DNA from: Thermotoga sp. | Lineage (GTDB): Bacteria; Thermotogota; Thermotogae; Mesoaciditogales; Mesoaciditogaceae | Length of the DNA: 35,857 nt | Assembly (NCBI GenBank): GCA_020722015.1 | Contig: DYLQ01000017.1 | Location: 1 to 35,857 of the forward strand | Direction: 5' to 3' | Part shown: one piece after another, positions 24,111 to 33,518 of the stretch | Position numbering within the stretch: position 1 is the stretch's first letter | How the letters are laid out: every line of letters starts with the position of its first letter | Notes under the pieces: model-generated | Seen by the model: only the letters and a program-made list of their open reading frames with translations | Told to the model about the DNA's origin: nothing | Databases searched by the model: none | Position numbers and translations under genes: made by a program

Positions 24111-25117
24111 AGAAATTTGTGATTGCGTTTTTGGTTTCGATTCTCGTACTTGCAACAGTCGGATTGCCGTTGACCGTGTTTTTTGTGACGGATACAGGGG
24201 GTCTTGGTGACAAGTCTTTCAACGATAGTGCATGGGCGGGCGTTCAGATGGCCGTACAGAAATACGGTATAACTGCAAATGTCATTCAGTCTTACGAACA
24301 AGCTGATTATGTACCAAATCTCACTGCCGCCGCTCAGGTCGCTGATGTTGTCGTTGCGGTTGGGTTCATGATGCAAGATGCTGTTACGAAAGTTGCTCCA
24401 CAATTTCCCAACGTCAAATTCATAACAATAGACTTCTCCGTTGATGCTCCAAATGTCGAGAGTTTTCTCTTTAGCGAAAATCAGGGTGCTTATCTTGCGG
24501 GATATCTCGCCGCTGCAATGTCAAAAACCGGCAAAGTAGGGTTTGTTGGTGGAATACCGATACCACCTGTTGAAAGATACCAGTATGGCTATGATGCTGG
24601 AATCCAAACTTACAACGTTTTGAACGGTGCAAACGTTCAGGTATTGTCAGGATATGTTGGAAGCTTTGACGATCCAGCAGCCGGTAAGGCCATGACAAAT
24701 AGCCAATTTTCAGAAGGTGCTGATATCGTCTTCGCAGCAGCAGGTCTTTCAGGTCTTGGCACAATCGAGGCTGCTAAAGACGCCGGGCCCGGGCATTTTG
24801 CCATAGGAGTAGATCAAGATCAAGATTATTTGGCTCCAGGATATGTGCTTACAAGTGTCATGAAACGTGTTGATGTTGCCGTTTTCGATGGTATTCAGTC
24901 AGCTATCAATGGTACTTTTAAAGCCGGTACTGTGACACTTACACTCAAAGATGACGGCGTCGGAATAAGTCCGATGACTTACACGAAACAACTTGTGCCT
25001 GCAAGCGTCATGCACCAAATAGACGTTCTCAAGCAAGATGTCGCAAGCGGGCAAATAATCGTTCCGGGAACCGATAAAGAATTACAAACCTTCCAGGTTC
25101 CCGCAATTCAATTTTAA
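24107..25117 (+). CDS. BMP-family (nucleoside) ABC transporter substrate-binding protein
   Basis: The 336-aa product belongs to the BMP/Med/PnrA family, whose studied members bind nucleosides. Seen are the N-terminal segment FVTDTGGLGDKSFNDSAW, the hinge motifs and GKVGFVGGIPIPPVERY. The signal peptide (KKFVIAFLVSILVLATVGLPL) has no lipobox cysteine, so the protein is likely released into the periplasm-like space rather than lipid-anchored. GGAGG lies 10 nt upstream, inside the preceding gene. deoC downstream supports nucleosides as substrate. Confidence 0.9.
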   Translation: MKKFVIAFLVSILVLATVGLPLTVFFVTDTGGLGDKSFNDSAWAGVQMAVQKYGITANVIQSYEQADYVPNLTAAAQVADVVVAVGFMMQDAVTKVAPQFPNVKFITIDFSVDAPNVESFLFSENQGAYLAGYLAAAMSKTGKVGFVGGIPIPPVERYQYGYDAGIQTYNVLNGANVQVLSGYVGSFDDPAAGKAMTNSQFSEGADIVFAAAGLSGLGTIEAAKDAGPGHFAIGVDQDQDYLAPGYVLTSVMKRVDVAVFDGIQSAINGTFKAGTVTLTLKDDGVGISPMTYTKQLVPASVMHQIDVLKQDVASGQIIVPGTDKELQTFQVPAIQF

Positions 25118-25134
25118 AAATTCGTTTTCTGTTT

Positions 25135-25156
25135 CGGCGGGATGCAACTCCCGCCG
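25135..25156 (+). terminator. Intercistronic hairpin after the binding-protein gene
   Basis: CGGCGGGA (25135-25142) and TCCCGCCG (25149-25156) form a perfect 8-bp stem with loop TGCAAC, followed only by TTTG. The weak T-run suggests partial termination or mRNA end protection. Either would raise binding-protein levels relative to the ATPase and permeases. Confidence 0.65.
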
Positions 25157-25182
25157 TTTGTACTAATAATATAGGAGGAAAG

Positions 25183-26733
25183 ATGGATAAAAATGTAGAT
25201 TATTCGGAATATGCGGTTGTTATGAGAGGAATTACAAAAAGATTCCCCGGAGTTCTTGCGAACGATCGGGTTGATCTTTTTGTGAAAAAAAGTGAAATTC
25301 ATGCCATAGTGGGAGAAAACGGTGCTGGTAAGACCACGTTGATGAACCAATTGTACGGGCTCATAAGACCGGACGACGGAAAGATATACATAAATGGTGT
25401 TGAAAAAATCATAAAAGATCCAAATGACGCAATAGCGGCAAAGATAGGAATGGTCCACCAGCATTTCATGTTGGTGGATAGATTGAGCGTTGTTGAGAAC
25501 ATAGTTTTGGGTCAAGAACCTGTAAGAGGACCCTTTTTTGCCTTAAATCGGGCTAGAAAAGAGATAAAAGATCTGTCAAGAAAATTTGGTCTTACAGTTG
25601 ATCCAGATTCTATAATAGAAGATATGCCTGTTGGAATGCAGCAAAGGGTTGAGATAATAAAAGTGCTTTACAGAGGTGCTGAAATACTTGTACTCGATGA
25701 ACCCACCGCTGTTTTGACGCCACAAGAAACGAATGAGTTATTTGAGATATTGAGAAGCCTTAAATCTCAGGGTAAAACGATCATATTCATAACACATAAA
25801 CTAAATGAAGTCATGGCAATAACAGAATCCGTAACGGTCATGAGACTTGGAAGAGTTACAGGCGTTGTAAAAACATCCCAAACAAGTCCGAGAGAACTTG
25901 CAAATATGATGGTTGGAAGAGAAGTTTTACTTACCGTTGAAAAAAATTCAGCCCATCCGGGCGATGAAATATTACAGGTTAAAGATCTGATTGTCAAAGA
26001 AAACAGAGGAATAAAGGCTGTAAAGGGTCTTAGTCTGACCGTGAGAAGCGGAGAAATAGTTGGGATAGCCGGCGTTGCCGGTAACGGCCAAACAGAACTT
26101 ACAGAAGCCATAACGGGTCTTAGAAAAGTTGAAAGTGGCAAGATAATCTTCAAGAAGGAAGATATAACCAATTTTTCTCCGAAGAAGAGGCGTGAAATGG
26201 GAATGGGTCATATTCCAGAAGATAGATTAAAACACGGCCTTATAAAAACATTCCCGATATATTACAATTTTATTCTCGGAGAGCATGATGATCCTAAATT
26301 CAGCGACGGAGTTTTCCTTAAAATCAAGGATATAAGAAAATTCTCAGAGGATCTTGTCAAAAAGTTTGATGTAAGACCACCCAAAATAGATCTGCTTGGC
26401 ATGAATTTAAGCGGTGGAAATCAACAAAAAGTTATAGTGGCAAGAGAAATTGCCTTTGATCCAGTTTTGATGATCGTTTCACAACCAACAAGAGGACTTG
26501 ACGTTGGTGCCATTGAATTCATACACAAAACTCTCATATCGATGCGTGACAAAGGCATAGGCATATTGCTTATATCCATGGAATTGGAAGAGATATTTTC
26601 TTTAAGCGATAGAATACTTACAATTTACGAAGGACAGATAATGGGTGAGGTTAGACCGGAAAAGACGACCACAGAGGCAGTTGGTTTGATGATGGCCGGC
26701 CACAAACTCGAAGATCTCCATCAGGAGGCATAA
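25183..26733 (+). CDS. ABC transporter ATP-binding protein, nucleoside type, two nucleotide-binding domains
   Basis: The 516-aa cytoplasmic ATPase has two tandem domains, as in the RbsA/NupA group. The first has Walker A GENGAGKTT (44-52), a weak signature PVGMQQRVEI and Walker B ILVLDEPTAVLT. The second has a degenerate Walker A (GVAGNGQTEL), the signature LSGGNQQKVIVARE and SQPTRGLDVGA in place of a full Walker B. The asymmetry is normal for this group, so only one site is expected to hydrolyse ATP efficiently. AGGAGG precedes the ATG. It ends 1 bp before the first permease. Confidence 0.94.
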   Translation: MDKNVDYSEYAVVMRGITKRFPGVLANDRVDLFVKKSEIHAIVGENGAGKTTLMNQLYGLIRPDDGKIYINGVEKIIKDPNDAIAAKIGMVHQHFMLVDRLSVVENIVLGQEPVRGPFFALNRARKEIKDLSRKFGLTVDPDSIIEDMPVGMQQRVEIIKVLYRGAEILVLDEPTAVLTPQETNELFEILRSLKSQGKTIIFITHKLNEVMAITESVTVMRLGRVTGVVKTSQTSPRELANMMVGREVLLTVEKNSAHPGDEILQVKDLIVKENRGIKAVKGLSLTVRSGEIVGIAGVAGNGQTELTEAITGLRKVESGKIIFKKEDITNFSPKKRREMGMGHIPEDRLKHGLIKTFPIYYNFILGEHDDPKFSDGVFLKIKDIRKFSEDLVKKFDVRPPKIDLLGMNLSGGNQQKVIVAREIAFDPVLMIVSQPTRGLDVGAIEFIHKTLISMRDKGIGILLISMELEEIFSLSDRILTIYEGQIMGEVRPEKTTTEAVGLMMAGHKLEDLHQEA

Positions 26734-26734
26734 G

Positions 26735-27793
26735 ATGGGAAACTGGAAAAAATACATTCTAAACGAAAAGATCATAATTTCTTTACTTTCAATCCTCATA
26801 TCCCTCTTGGTAGCGGCTATCGTCATGCTTATGATAGGTAAAAACCCTCTCGTAGCCTACGCTGCACTTTTCTACGGTGCTTTTGGAACAAAAGAAGCGA
26901 TAATAGACAATCTCATGAAAACTTCTCCGTTGATCCTTACAGGCTTAGCAGTAGGGTTTGGATTTCGTGCAGGACTTTTTAACATAGGTGCCAACGGTCA
27001 GGTTATCATCGGTGCTTTGCTTGCCGCTTATGTGGGTACTATGGTGGCTTCCTATCCGTTCTACCTTTCCATTCCTCTCGTTATGGTTGCCGGGATGGTT
27101 GGAGGTGCTTTATGGGCTGCAATTGCCGGCTGGCTAAAGGCTTACAGAGGTGCGCATGAGGTTATAACCACCATAATGTTGAACTACGTTGCAATTTTTA
27201 TAGCAAATTACGTTGTGAATGGTCCATTTCAAGCACCGGGAGGAGTTCCCAAATCGCCTGCCATCGCATATTCTGCTCAATTTCCGAATATAATGAGCAT
27301 TGGAGCAACATCCTTGAGTACGATAATCTTTGTTTCTCTGGCTGCAATCGTTGTTGTTTACGGCATAATACAAAAAACCACCATAGGTTATGAAGTTAAG
27401 GCCGTAGGATTCAACCCGTATGCGGCGGAATACGGTGGAATAAGCATAGGAAAGAATGTTATGCTTGCCATGGCCATAAGCGGTGCCTTGGCCGGTTTGG
27501 CGGGCACGACTCAGGTCGTTGGCGTTTACGGAAGATATTTCGGCGCTTTAGGTGGAACTATGGGTTTTGATGGAATAACGATTGCGCTTATAGGTCAGAA
27601 TGATCCAATTGGTATAGGACTTGCGGCATTTCTCATCTCTTCGATAAGAACCGGATCCAATCAGATGCAAATCGCAGGCGTTCCAAAAGACATGGTAACG
27701 ATCATTCAGGGAATAATCATTTTCCTTGTTGCGACAAACAGAATTATAAAAACTTTGAAGCTGAGAAAAAGAAAAGAGGCTGTTGAACTATGA
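26735..27793 (+). CDS. ABC transporter permease, nucleoside type (first)
   Basis: The 352-aa membrane protein starts with a long hydrophobic segment after a short cytoplasmic tail. It has about eight to ten transmembrane helices, among them FLLNIGANGQ-like FRAGLFNIGANGQVIIGALLAAYVG and the AMAISGALAGLAG section. It belongs to the branched-chain/ribose-type permease family found with BMP proteins. It ends 4 bp inside the next gene, so the two permeases are coupled and probably form a heterodimer. Confidence 0.92.
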   Translation: MGNWKKYILNEKIIISLLSILISLLVAAIVMLMIGKNPLVAYAALFYGAFGTKEAIIDNLMKTSPLILTGLAVGFGFRAGLFNIGANGQVIIGALLAAYVGTMVASYPFYLSIPLVMVAGMVGGALWAAIAGWLKAYRGAHEVITTIMLNYVAIFIANYVVNGPFQAPGGVPKSPAIAYSAQFPNIMSIGATSLSTIIFVSLAAIVVVYGIIQKTTIGYEVKAVGFNPYAAEYGGISIGKNVMLAMAISGALAGLAGTTQVVGVYGRYFGALGGTMGFDGITIALIGQNDPIGIGLAAFLISSIRTGSNQMQIAGVPKDMVTIIQGIIIFLVATNRIIKTLKLRKRKEAVEL

Positions 27794-28749
27794 ATGAATG
27801 GATTCAAGCCATCTTTAACGTTTTCACAAATCCGACATTTTACAAATCCACACTTACTCAGTCAACACCGCTTATACTCGCAGCATTGGGAGGCGTATTC
27901 AGCGAAACAACAGGGGTTACAAATATAGCACTCGAAGGTATAATGTTGATGGGGGCATTTGGAGGAGTGATGGGAAGTTATTTTACCGGTAATCCATGGT
28001 ACGGGCTTGTGCTTGGAACTTTTTTCGGTGTCGCCATGGCAGCCCTTCATGCCTGGGCATCTATAAAGTACGGCGCGGATCAGATAATAAGTGGAACGGC
28101 TCTTATACTGCTTGCACAAGGTATAACAGGTTTCGCCCTTGTTGAACTATTTGGACAACCAGGTTCAACCGATCTGGTCAGATCGATACCTCTCGTCGAT
28201 CTTGGTGCTTTCAAGCAAATTCCTTTTGTAGGGGACATATTTGGGAATCTTTCTCCGTTTGTTTACATTGCCTTTGCATCTGTTGCTTTTGGTTGGATTT
28301 TGATATACAAGACGAAATTGGGTTTGAGGATGAGATCTGTGGGCAACAACCCTGAGGCTGCGGATACATTGGGTGTGAATGTTTACAACGTCAGATATTT
28401 TGGAGTTATAATGAGTGGTTTCTTTGCGGCCCTCGGCGGTGCCTATCTGAGCATAGGTGAATTAGGTCAATTTACCACGAATATGACGAATGGGCGTGGA
28501 TTTATAGCTCTGGCAGCCATGATAATAGGAAATTGGAATCCCGTCGGTGCTATGTCGGCATCTTTGCTTTTCGGTAGCGCAACGGCTTTCAACAATCAAC
28601 TTCAAAGCCAAAGCGTTTTGAATCTTTCGACGAATACGCAGTACATTTTTGGAATGATTCCGTATATAATAACTTTAATAGTCGTCGGTGGTTTAATAGG
28701 AAAGAGCAGATCACCAAGTGCTGATGGCGTACCTTATATTAAGGAGTGA
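27790..28749 (+). CDS. ABC transporter permease, nucleoside type (second)
   Basis: The 319-aa membrane protein is of the same family, with TGVTNIALEGIMLMGAFGGV, GADQIISGTALILLAQGI, the cytoplasmic loop GLRMRSVGNNPEAADTLGVNV that contacts the ATPase, and GGAYLSIGELGQF. It overlaps the first permease by 4 bp (ATGA). With the BMP protein and double ATPase it completes the transporter. An HD-domain gene follows after 5 bp. Confidence 0.92.
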   Translation: MNEWIQAIFNVFTNPTFYKSTLTQSTPLILAALGGVFSETTGVTNIALEGIMLMGAFGGVMGSYFTGNPWYGLVLGTFFGVAMAALHAWASIKYGADQIISGTALILLAQGITGFALVELFGQPGSTDLVRSIPLVDLGAFKQIPFVGDIFGNLSPFVYIAFASVAFGWILIYKTKLGLRMRSVGNNPEAADTLGVNVYNVRYFGVIMSGFFAALGGAYLSIGELGQFTTNMTNGRGFIALAAMIIGNWNPVGAMSASLLFGSATAFNNQLQSQSVLNLSTNTQYIFGMIPYIITLIVVGGLIGKSRSPSADGVPYIKE

Positions 28750-28754
28750 TTTAA

Positions 28755-29300
28755 TTGACGAGAGAAGAAGCGATATCTTTGGTAAAATCGCACGTTGGAT
28801 CGAATAACCTTGTCAACCATATGATTGCAACCGGAGCGGTTATGAAAGCTTTAGCCAAAAAATTTAACGAAGATGAGAACGAATGGGAAATTACCGGAAT
28901 ACTTCATGATTACGATTATCCTGAAACAGATCAAGATCCCGCTCATCATGGCCTTTTGAGCGTTGAGATGTTAAAAACCTATGATTTACCGAAAGCGGTT
29001 TACGATGCAATACTTGCCCATGCCGAAAAAAAGCCGCTTGAAACAAGAATAGAAAAAGCACTTTACGTTGCCGATCCAACCACTGGGTTTATAACTGCTG
29101 CAGCCCTTATAAGGCCAGAAAAAAAACTTGAACCGTTGGACTCGAAATTTCTCATGAAAAGATTCAAAGAAAAGTCTTTTGCAAAAGGTGCAAGTCGTGA
29201 ACAAATGGCAATGTGCTCCGAACTTGGCTTTGAACTTGAAGAATACTTTGGAATAGCACTTGATGCTATGAAGAATATTCATGAAGAGATAAATCTTTGA
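28755..29300 (+). CDS. HD-domain hydrolase of unknown substrate
   Basis: The 181-aa cytoplasmic protein has an HD metal-dependent phosphohydrolase fold: His22 (NHMIATG), His51-Asp52 (ILHDYDYPETDQDPAHHG), a second His in AHAEKK and Asp107 (VADPTTGF). Such proteins hydrolyse phosphate esters, often nucleotides. In this operon a role in nucleotide or deoxynucleotide breakdown is likely but not shown. The start is TTG with AGGAG 8 nt upstream. deoC follows after 13 bp. Confidence 0.88.
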   Translation: MTREEAISLVKSHVGSNNLVNHMIATGAVMKALAKKFNEDENEWEITGILHDYDYPETDQDPAHHGLLSVEMLKTYDLPKAVYDAILAHAEKKPLETRIEKALYVADPTTGFITAAALIRPEKKLEPLDSKFLMKRFKEKSFAKGASREQMAMCSELGFELEEYFGIALDAMKNIHEEINL

Positions 29301-29313
29301 AAGGAAGATTTGA

Positions 29314-30048
29314 ATGAATGGACTTCTTGAAAAAATAGAAAATGATATACTAAGAGCAAAAAAATTCAAATTTGAAGCGAAAAAAATCGATATTCAAAGG
29401 GATAAACTTGCTTACATGATCGATCACACTTTGCTTTCTCCGGACGCAACATCAGCGCAGATATCAAAATTATGCGATGAGGCTATTAAATATGGTTTTT
29501 ATTCCGTATGTGTAAACTCGTGTAGAGTTCCCGAAGTTTTTGATATTCTCAAAGACAGTAAAGTTAAAATTGCAAGTGTTGTGGCATTTCCGTTTGGTGC
29601 AGTGCCGACTAAGATAAAAACAGAAGAAGTTAAATGGGTCACAGAACGTGGTGCAGATGAAATTGATATGGTTATGAATATAGGAATGCTTAAAGATTCG
29701 GAATATGATGAGGTATACGATGATATAAGATCCGTTGTCGAATCTGCCAAAAGCAAGATCGTTAAAGTTATAATAGAAACAGCACTTTTGAACTTCGACG
29801 AAAAAGTAGCGGCATGCGTTATATCCAAAGAAGCCGGTGCTAACTTCGTTAAGACTTCAACCGGATATTCAAAAGGAGGTGCTATGGCTGAAGATGTAGC
29901 ACTGATGAGATTCGTAGTTGGAGAAAAAATTGGCGTGAAAGCCTCTGGAGGAATACATTCTTATGATGACGCTGTGCGAATGATTTCTGCAGGTGCAAAT
30001 AGGATAGGCGCTTCACGTTCTGTCGAAATAATTGGAGGTGAAAAATGA
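29314..30048 (+). CDS. deoC: Deoxyribose-phosphate aldolase
   Basis: DeoC splits 2-deoxyribose-5-phosphate into acetaldehyde and glyceraldehyde-3-phosphate, ending deoxynucleoside catabolism. The 244-aa TIM barrel has IDHTLLSPDAT at the start of the fold, the ADEIDMVMNIG strand (Asp118), Lys151, the Schiff-base Lys180 in NFVKTSTGY, and the phosphate loop VKASGGI. It has a slightly long charged N-terminal extension. It overlaps the next gene by 4 bp. No phosphopentomutase or nucleoside phosphorylase is in the window. Confidence 0.95.
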   Translation: MNGLLEKIENDILRAKKFKFEAKKIDIQRDKLAYMIDHTLLSPDATSAQISKLCDEAIKYGFYSVCVNSCRVPEVFDILKDSKVKIASVVAFPFGAVPTKIKTEEVKWVTERGADEIDMVMNIGMLKDSEYDEVYDDIRSVVESAKSKIVKVIIETALLNFDEKVAACVISKEAGANFVKTSTGYSKGGAMAEDVALMRFVVGEKIGVKASGGIHSYDDAVRMISAGANRIGASRSVEIIGGEK

Positions 30049-30662
30049 ATTTCCAGGATCAAAGCATATTTGAATTTACAGAAGAAATTGCATCGAAGTC
30101 TCCAACACCTGGAGGCGGTGCCGTTGGTTCAATAGTAGCCGCAATGGGGGCGGCCCTTGTTGAAATGGTTGCATCACTTACGATAGGAAAAAAAGATTAC
30201 GAGGATTGCCAAGGTGAAATGGAAAGGGTTTTAAGCGAAGCATCTTACAGAAGAAAAAGATTACTCTTATTAGCCGATTTAGACGCCAGCGCTTTTGATG
30301 AAGTTATGAATGCCATGAAATTACCAAAAGATACAGAAGAGCAAAAGAAAATTCGCACGGAAAAACTTCAAGAAGCTTTAAAACGTGCAAGTGAAACGCC
30401 ATACGAACTTGCAAGAGAGATATCAAAAATATGTCCTCTTGCGGAATTTGTCAATAAATATGGGAACAAGAATGCCTTGAGCGATGCAAAAAGTGCATCA
30501 TGGCTTTTGAAAGCGTCTTTTGAAATAGCCGTTTCAAACGTTGAGATAAATCTTAAACTCATAAAAGATGAAAAGTTTGTCTCCAAAATAAGAGAATCTT
30601 TGAATGTGATGAAAGGTATGGTCGATCGGTGTTTTAGCGATTCGATAGACTCGAAAAGTTGA
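30045..30662 (+). CDS. fchA: Cyclodeaminase/methenyl-tetrahydrofolate cyclohydrolase family protein (FchA-like)
   Basis: This 205-aa all-helical protein belongs to the formiminotransferase-cyclodeaminase C-terminal domain family. It shows the FTEEIASKSPTPGGGAVGSIVAAMGAALVEMV helix-loop, DLDASAFDEVMNAMKLPK, and a DAKSASWLLKASFEIAVSNVEINL end. Free-standing members in clostridia are methenyl-tetrahydrofolate cyclohydrolases, giving 10-formyl-tetrahydrofolate. No formiminotransferase domain is attached, so that role is favoured over histidine degradation. It overlaps deoC by 4 bp. The fit with a FolD lacking cyclohydrolase residues is notable. Confidence 0.85.
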   Translation: MNFQDQSIFEFTEEIASKSPTPGGGAVGSIVAAMGAALVEMVASLTIGKKDYEDCQGEMERVLSEASYRRKRLLLLADLDASAFDEVMNAMKLPKDTEEQKKIRTEKLQEALKRASETPYELAREISKICPLAEFVNKYGNKNALSDAKSASWLLKASFEIAVSNVEINLKLIKDEKFVSKIRESLNVMKGMVDRCFSDSIDSKS

Positions 30663-30742
30663 TCTCGATAGCCTATTTACGAACAGGAACGGGAAGACTC
30701 TCCATTTCAATGACAAGGTGAGAGTGACCGCATCGAATGCAC

Positions 30743-30771
30743 TTTACATTTGAGACGACACATCGTATAAT
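30743..30771 (+). promoter_or_regulatory. Sigma-A promoter for formate dehydrogenase
   Basis: TTTACA (30743-30748) and a perfect TATAAT (30766-30771) are spaced by 17 nt. The promoter lies about 30 bp before the ATG. It separates fdhA from the nucleoside operon. Confidence 0.8.
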
Positions 30772-30800
30772 GAGGGGAAAATAAAAAAGAAGGGATTTGT

Positions 30801-33518
30801 ATGCTATCCATAGAAATAGATGGTAAAAACTACCAAATTCAAGAAGGAAAGAATCTTCTTGAATTTCTTCTTGATAACGGTTTTGATATCCCTCATCTTT
30901 GTTACCATCCCGCACTTAAAAGCATAGGAGCATGTCGTATGTGTGTCGTGGAGGTTGAAGGTTCTAAAAATCTTGTTACCTCATGCACGGCAGAACTCAG
31001 GGATGGAATGAAAATAAAAACAAATTCCCCACTCATAGATGAAGCGAGAAAAGTGAACTTGTCTCTTATACTTAAAGAGCACCCAAATGATTGCATGACC
31101 TGTGATCAAAATGGAAACTGTTCGCTTCAAGATGCGGCGTATGATTATTTCCCAACCGGGAAACCTTTATTTGGCTACCTTGAAAAGAAAAGATATGAAG
31201 TGGATAATTCAAGTGAATTTTTGGTCAGAGATTTGAACAAATGCATAAGATGTCAATTATGCGTTAGAGTTTGTGATGAAATAGAAGGCATGTCGATATA
31301 TTCTATGGTTGAACGTGGCCATGAATCGTATCCATCGACTTTTATGGATCTTCCGCTTGCAAAAACAGATTGCGTGAGTTGCGGTCAATGTGCAACGGTT
31401 TGCCCTACCGGAGCGATCGTTGAAAAACCATCAATTGGAAAAGCACGTTGGAATGCGGTTGAAAAGGTTAAGACCACATGCCTTTATTGTGGGGTTGGAT
31501 GCCAGATAGACGTTTACTTTGATCCAAAAAAGAATGACATCGTCAGAATCGACGGTTCTGTTGAAAACAGGGAAGTTAACGATGCAGTCGCAACGTGTGT
31601 CAAAGGTAAATTTGGTTATGGCTTTGTCAATCATCCCGATAGAATAAAAGCGCCACTTATGAAAATAGACGGAAAGTTTCAGACTGTGAGTTGGGATGAA
31701 GCGCTTGATTACACGGCAAAAAAACTCATCGATGTGAGAGATAAGTACGGATCAGATGCCATTGCGTTTTTATCTTCTGCAAGATGTACGAATGAGGAAA
31801 ATTACCTGCTTCAAAAAATTGCACGTGCCGTGATAGGTACTAATAACATCGATCATTGCGCAAGATTATGTCATGCCTCGACCGTGGCTGGATTGAACAT
31901 GACTTTTGGCGCCGGCGCCATGACAAATCCAATGGAAGACATAGAAAATTCTGAGGTAATAATCGTCACCGGTACAAATACGACGGAAAATCATCCTGTT
32001 TATGGTTCTCGCGTGAAAAGAGCCGTTAGAAACGGCGCGAAATTGATCGTTATCGATCCAAGAAGAATAGAATTGGTAAATTATTCAACACTATGGCTTA
32101 ATAACCTTCCTGGAACTGATCTTGCAATCTTCAATGGTCTTTTAAACGTCATCATAAAAGAAGGTCTTACAGATGATGAATTCATATCTGAAAGAACCGA
32201 AGGCTTTGAAGAGGTTAAAAAGGCTGTCGAAAAGTATACACCAGAGTATGTTTCGAAAATAACAGGTGTTGATGCTTCCAAAATAACGTCTGTTGCCGAA
32301 ATGTATGCCAAAGCAAAATCAGCCTCTATACTTTATGCCATGGGTATTACACAGCATGTCAGCGGCACAAAAAATGTCATATCCATAGCAAACCTTGCCA
32401 TGGCGACTGGGAAAATAGGTAAACCTGGATCCGGTGTAAATCCTCTCAGAGGTCAATCAAATGTCCAAGGTGCCGGAGATGTTGGATGTCTTCCAAATGT
32501 TTTGCCCGGCAATCAATCTATTCTAAACGAAGAAGTGAGAAAACAGTTTCAAAAGGCTTGGGGCGTCGCGAATTTACCTGATAAACCAGGTCTTACAAGT
32601 GTGGAAATGTTCAACGCCATGATAGAAGGAAAGATAAAGGCGTTATTTGTCATGGGAGAAAATCCAGTTATGAGTCATCCGGATTCTTGTCATGCAAGAC
32701 GTGCACTTGAAAGCCTTGAATTTTTCGTTGACATGGATATATTTCCAAATGATACGACGAAGTACGCGGATGTCATTCTTGCGGCATCAAGCGGATTTGA
32801 AAAGGATGGGACATTCACAAATACGGAAAGAAGAGTTCAAAGGGTAAGAAGAGTTTTAAAACCAGTTGGAAATTCAAGACCTGATTGGATCATACTTGAA
32901 GATTTGATGAACAGAATGGGTTACAAAGCAGATTACAGTCATCCGTCTGAAATAATGGACGAAATAGTATCTGTATCTCCGATATATGCCGGCATTTCGT
33001 ACGATAGAATTGAAAAACATGGAATCCAATGGCCGTGTACATCGAAAACACATAATGGCACCGATATTCTTCATAAAGAAAAATTCTCAACTCCAAATGG
33101 CTTGGGCAAATTCATTCCGGTTGAATTCACCGAACCTCCAGAATTACCGGACAAAGAATATCCATTTTACCTTTCTACGGGAAGAATACTGTATCAATAC
33201 CATACCGGAACCATGACGAGACGCGTAAAGGAGCTCGATGATGTAAGGCCAAAAGTTGAAATAGAGGTAAATCCAGAAGACGCAAGCCAACTTGGAATTT
33301 CAAGCAGAGACATCGTACGTGTAACATCTCGCAGAGGATCGATAGAAGGGCAAGTGAAAGTAACCGATAGATCTCAGAAAGGATTAATTTTCATTTCATT
33401 TCATTATGCTGAAGCACCGGCAAATATTTTGACGCTGGCCGCACTCGATCCGATAGCGAAAATCCCTACATTCAAAGTATCGGCGGTTAAAATCGAAAAG
33501 ATCAGAAGTCACGATTGA
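30801..33518 (+). CDS. fdhA: Formate dehydrogenase catalytic subunit, NuoG-like N-terminus, Cys type
   Basis: The 905-aa molybdopterin enzyme oxidises formate to CO2 or, with suitable partners, the reverse. Ligands in order are [2Fe-2S] Cys34, 45, 48, 62; His-ligated [4Fe-4S] His94, Cys98, 101, 107; two ferredoxin-type clusters at Cys148-158 and 191-201; and a [4Fe-4S] at Cys227, 230, 234, 266. The catalytic motif CARLCHASTVAG has Cys357 (codon TGT at 31869-31871), so this is not a selenocysteine form. A cofactor-binding C-terminal domain follows. Such subunits usually pair with NuoE/F-like or hydrogenase partners, none of which is here. Its end overlaps convergent mobA by 17 bp. Confidence 0.92.
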   Translation: MLSIEIDGKNYQIQEGKNLLEFLLDNGFDIPHLCYHPALKSIGACRMCVVEVEGSKNLVTSCTAELRDGMKIKTNSPLIDEARKVNLSLILKEHPNDCMTCDQNGNCSLQDAAYDYFPTGKPLFGYLEKKRYEVDNSSEFLVRDLNKCIRCQLCVRVCDEIEGMSIYSMVERGHESYPSTFMDLPLAKTDCVSCGQCATVCPTGAIVEKPSIGKARWNAVEKVKTTCLYCGVGCQIDVYFDPKKNDIVRIDGSVENREVNDAVATCVKGKFGYGFVNHPDRIKAPLMKIDGKFQTVSWDEALDYTAKKLIDVRDKYGSDAIAFLSSARCTNEENYLLQKIARAVIGTNNIDHCARLCHASTVAGLNMTFGAGAMTNPMEDIENSEVIIVTGTNTTENHPVYGSRVKRAVRNGAKLIVIDPRRIELVNYSTLWLNNLPGTDLAIFNGLLNVIIKEGLTDDEFISERTEGFEEVKKAVEKYTPEYVSKITGVDASKITSVAEMYAKAKSASILYAMGITQHVSGTKNVISIANLAMATGKIGKPGSGVNPLRGQSNVQGAGDVGCLPNVLPGNQSILNEEVRKQFQKAWGVANLPDKPGLTSVEMFNAMIEGKIKALFVMGENPVMSHPDSCHARRALESLEFFVDMDIFPNDTTKYADVILAASSGFEKDGTFTNTERRVQRVRRVLKPVGNSRPDWIILEDLMNRMGYKADYSHPSEIMDEIVSVSPIYAGISYDRIEKHGIQWPCTSKTHNGTDILHKEKFSTPNGLGKFIPVEFTEPPELPDKEYPFYLSTGRILYQYHTGTMTRRVKELDDVRPKVEIEVNPEDASQLGISSRDIVRVTSRRGSIEGQVKVTDRSQKGLIFISFHYAEAPANILTLAALDPIAKIPTFKVSAVKIEKIRSHD

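Noticed and set aside
31869-31871. Selenocysteine at the formate dehydrogenase active site
   Set aside because: The codon is TGT, not TGA, so the enzyme is a Cys form.
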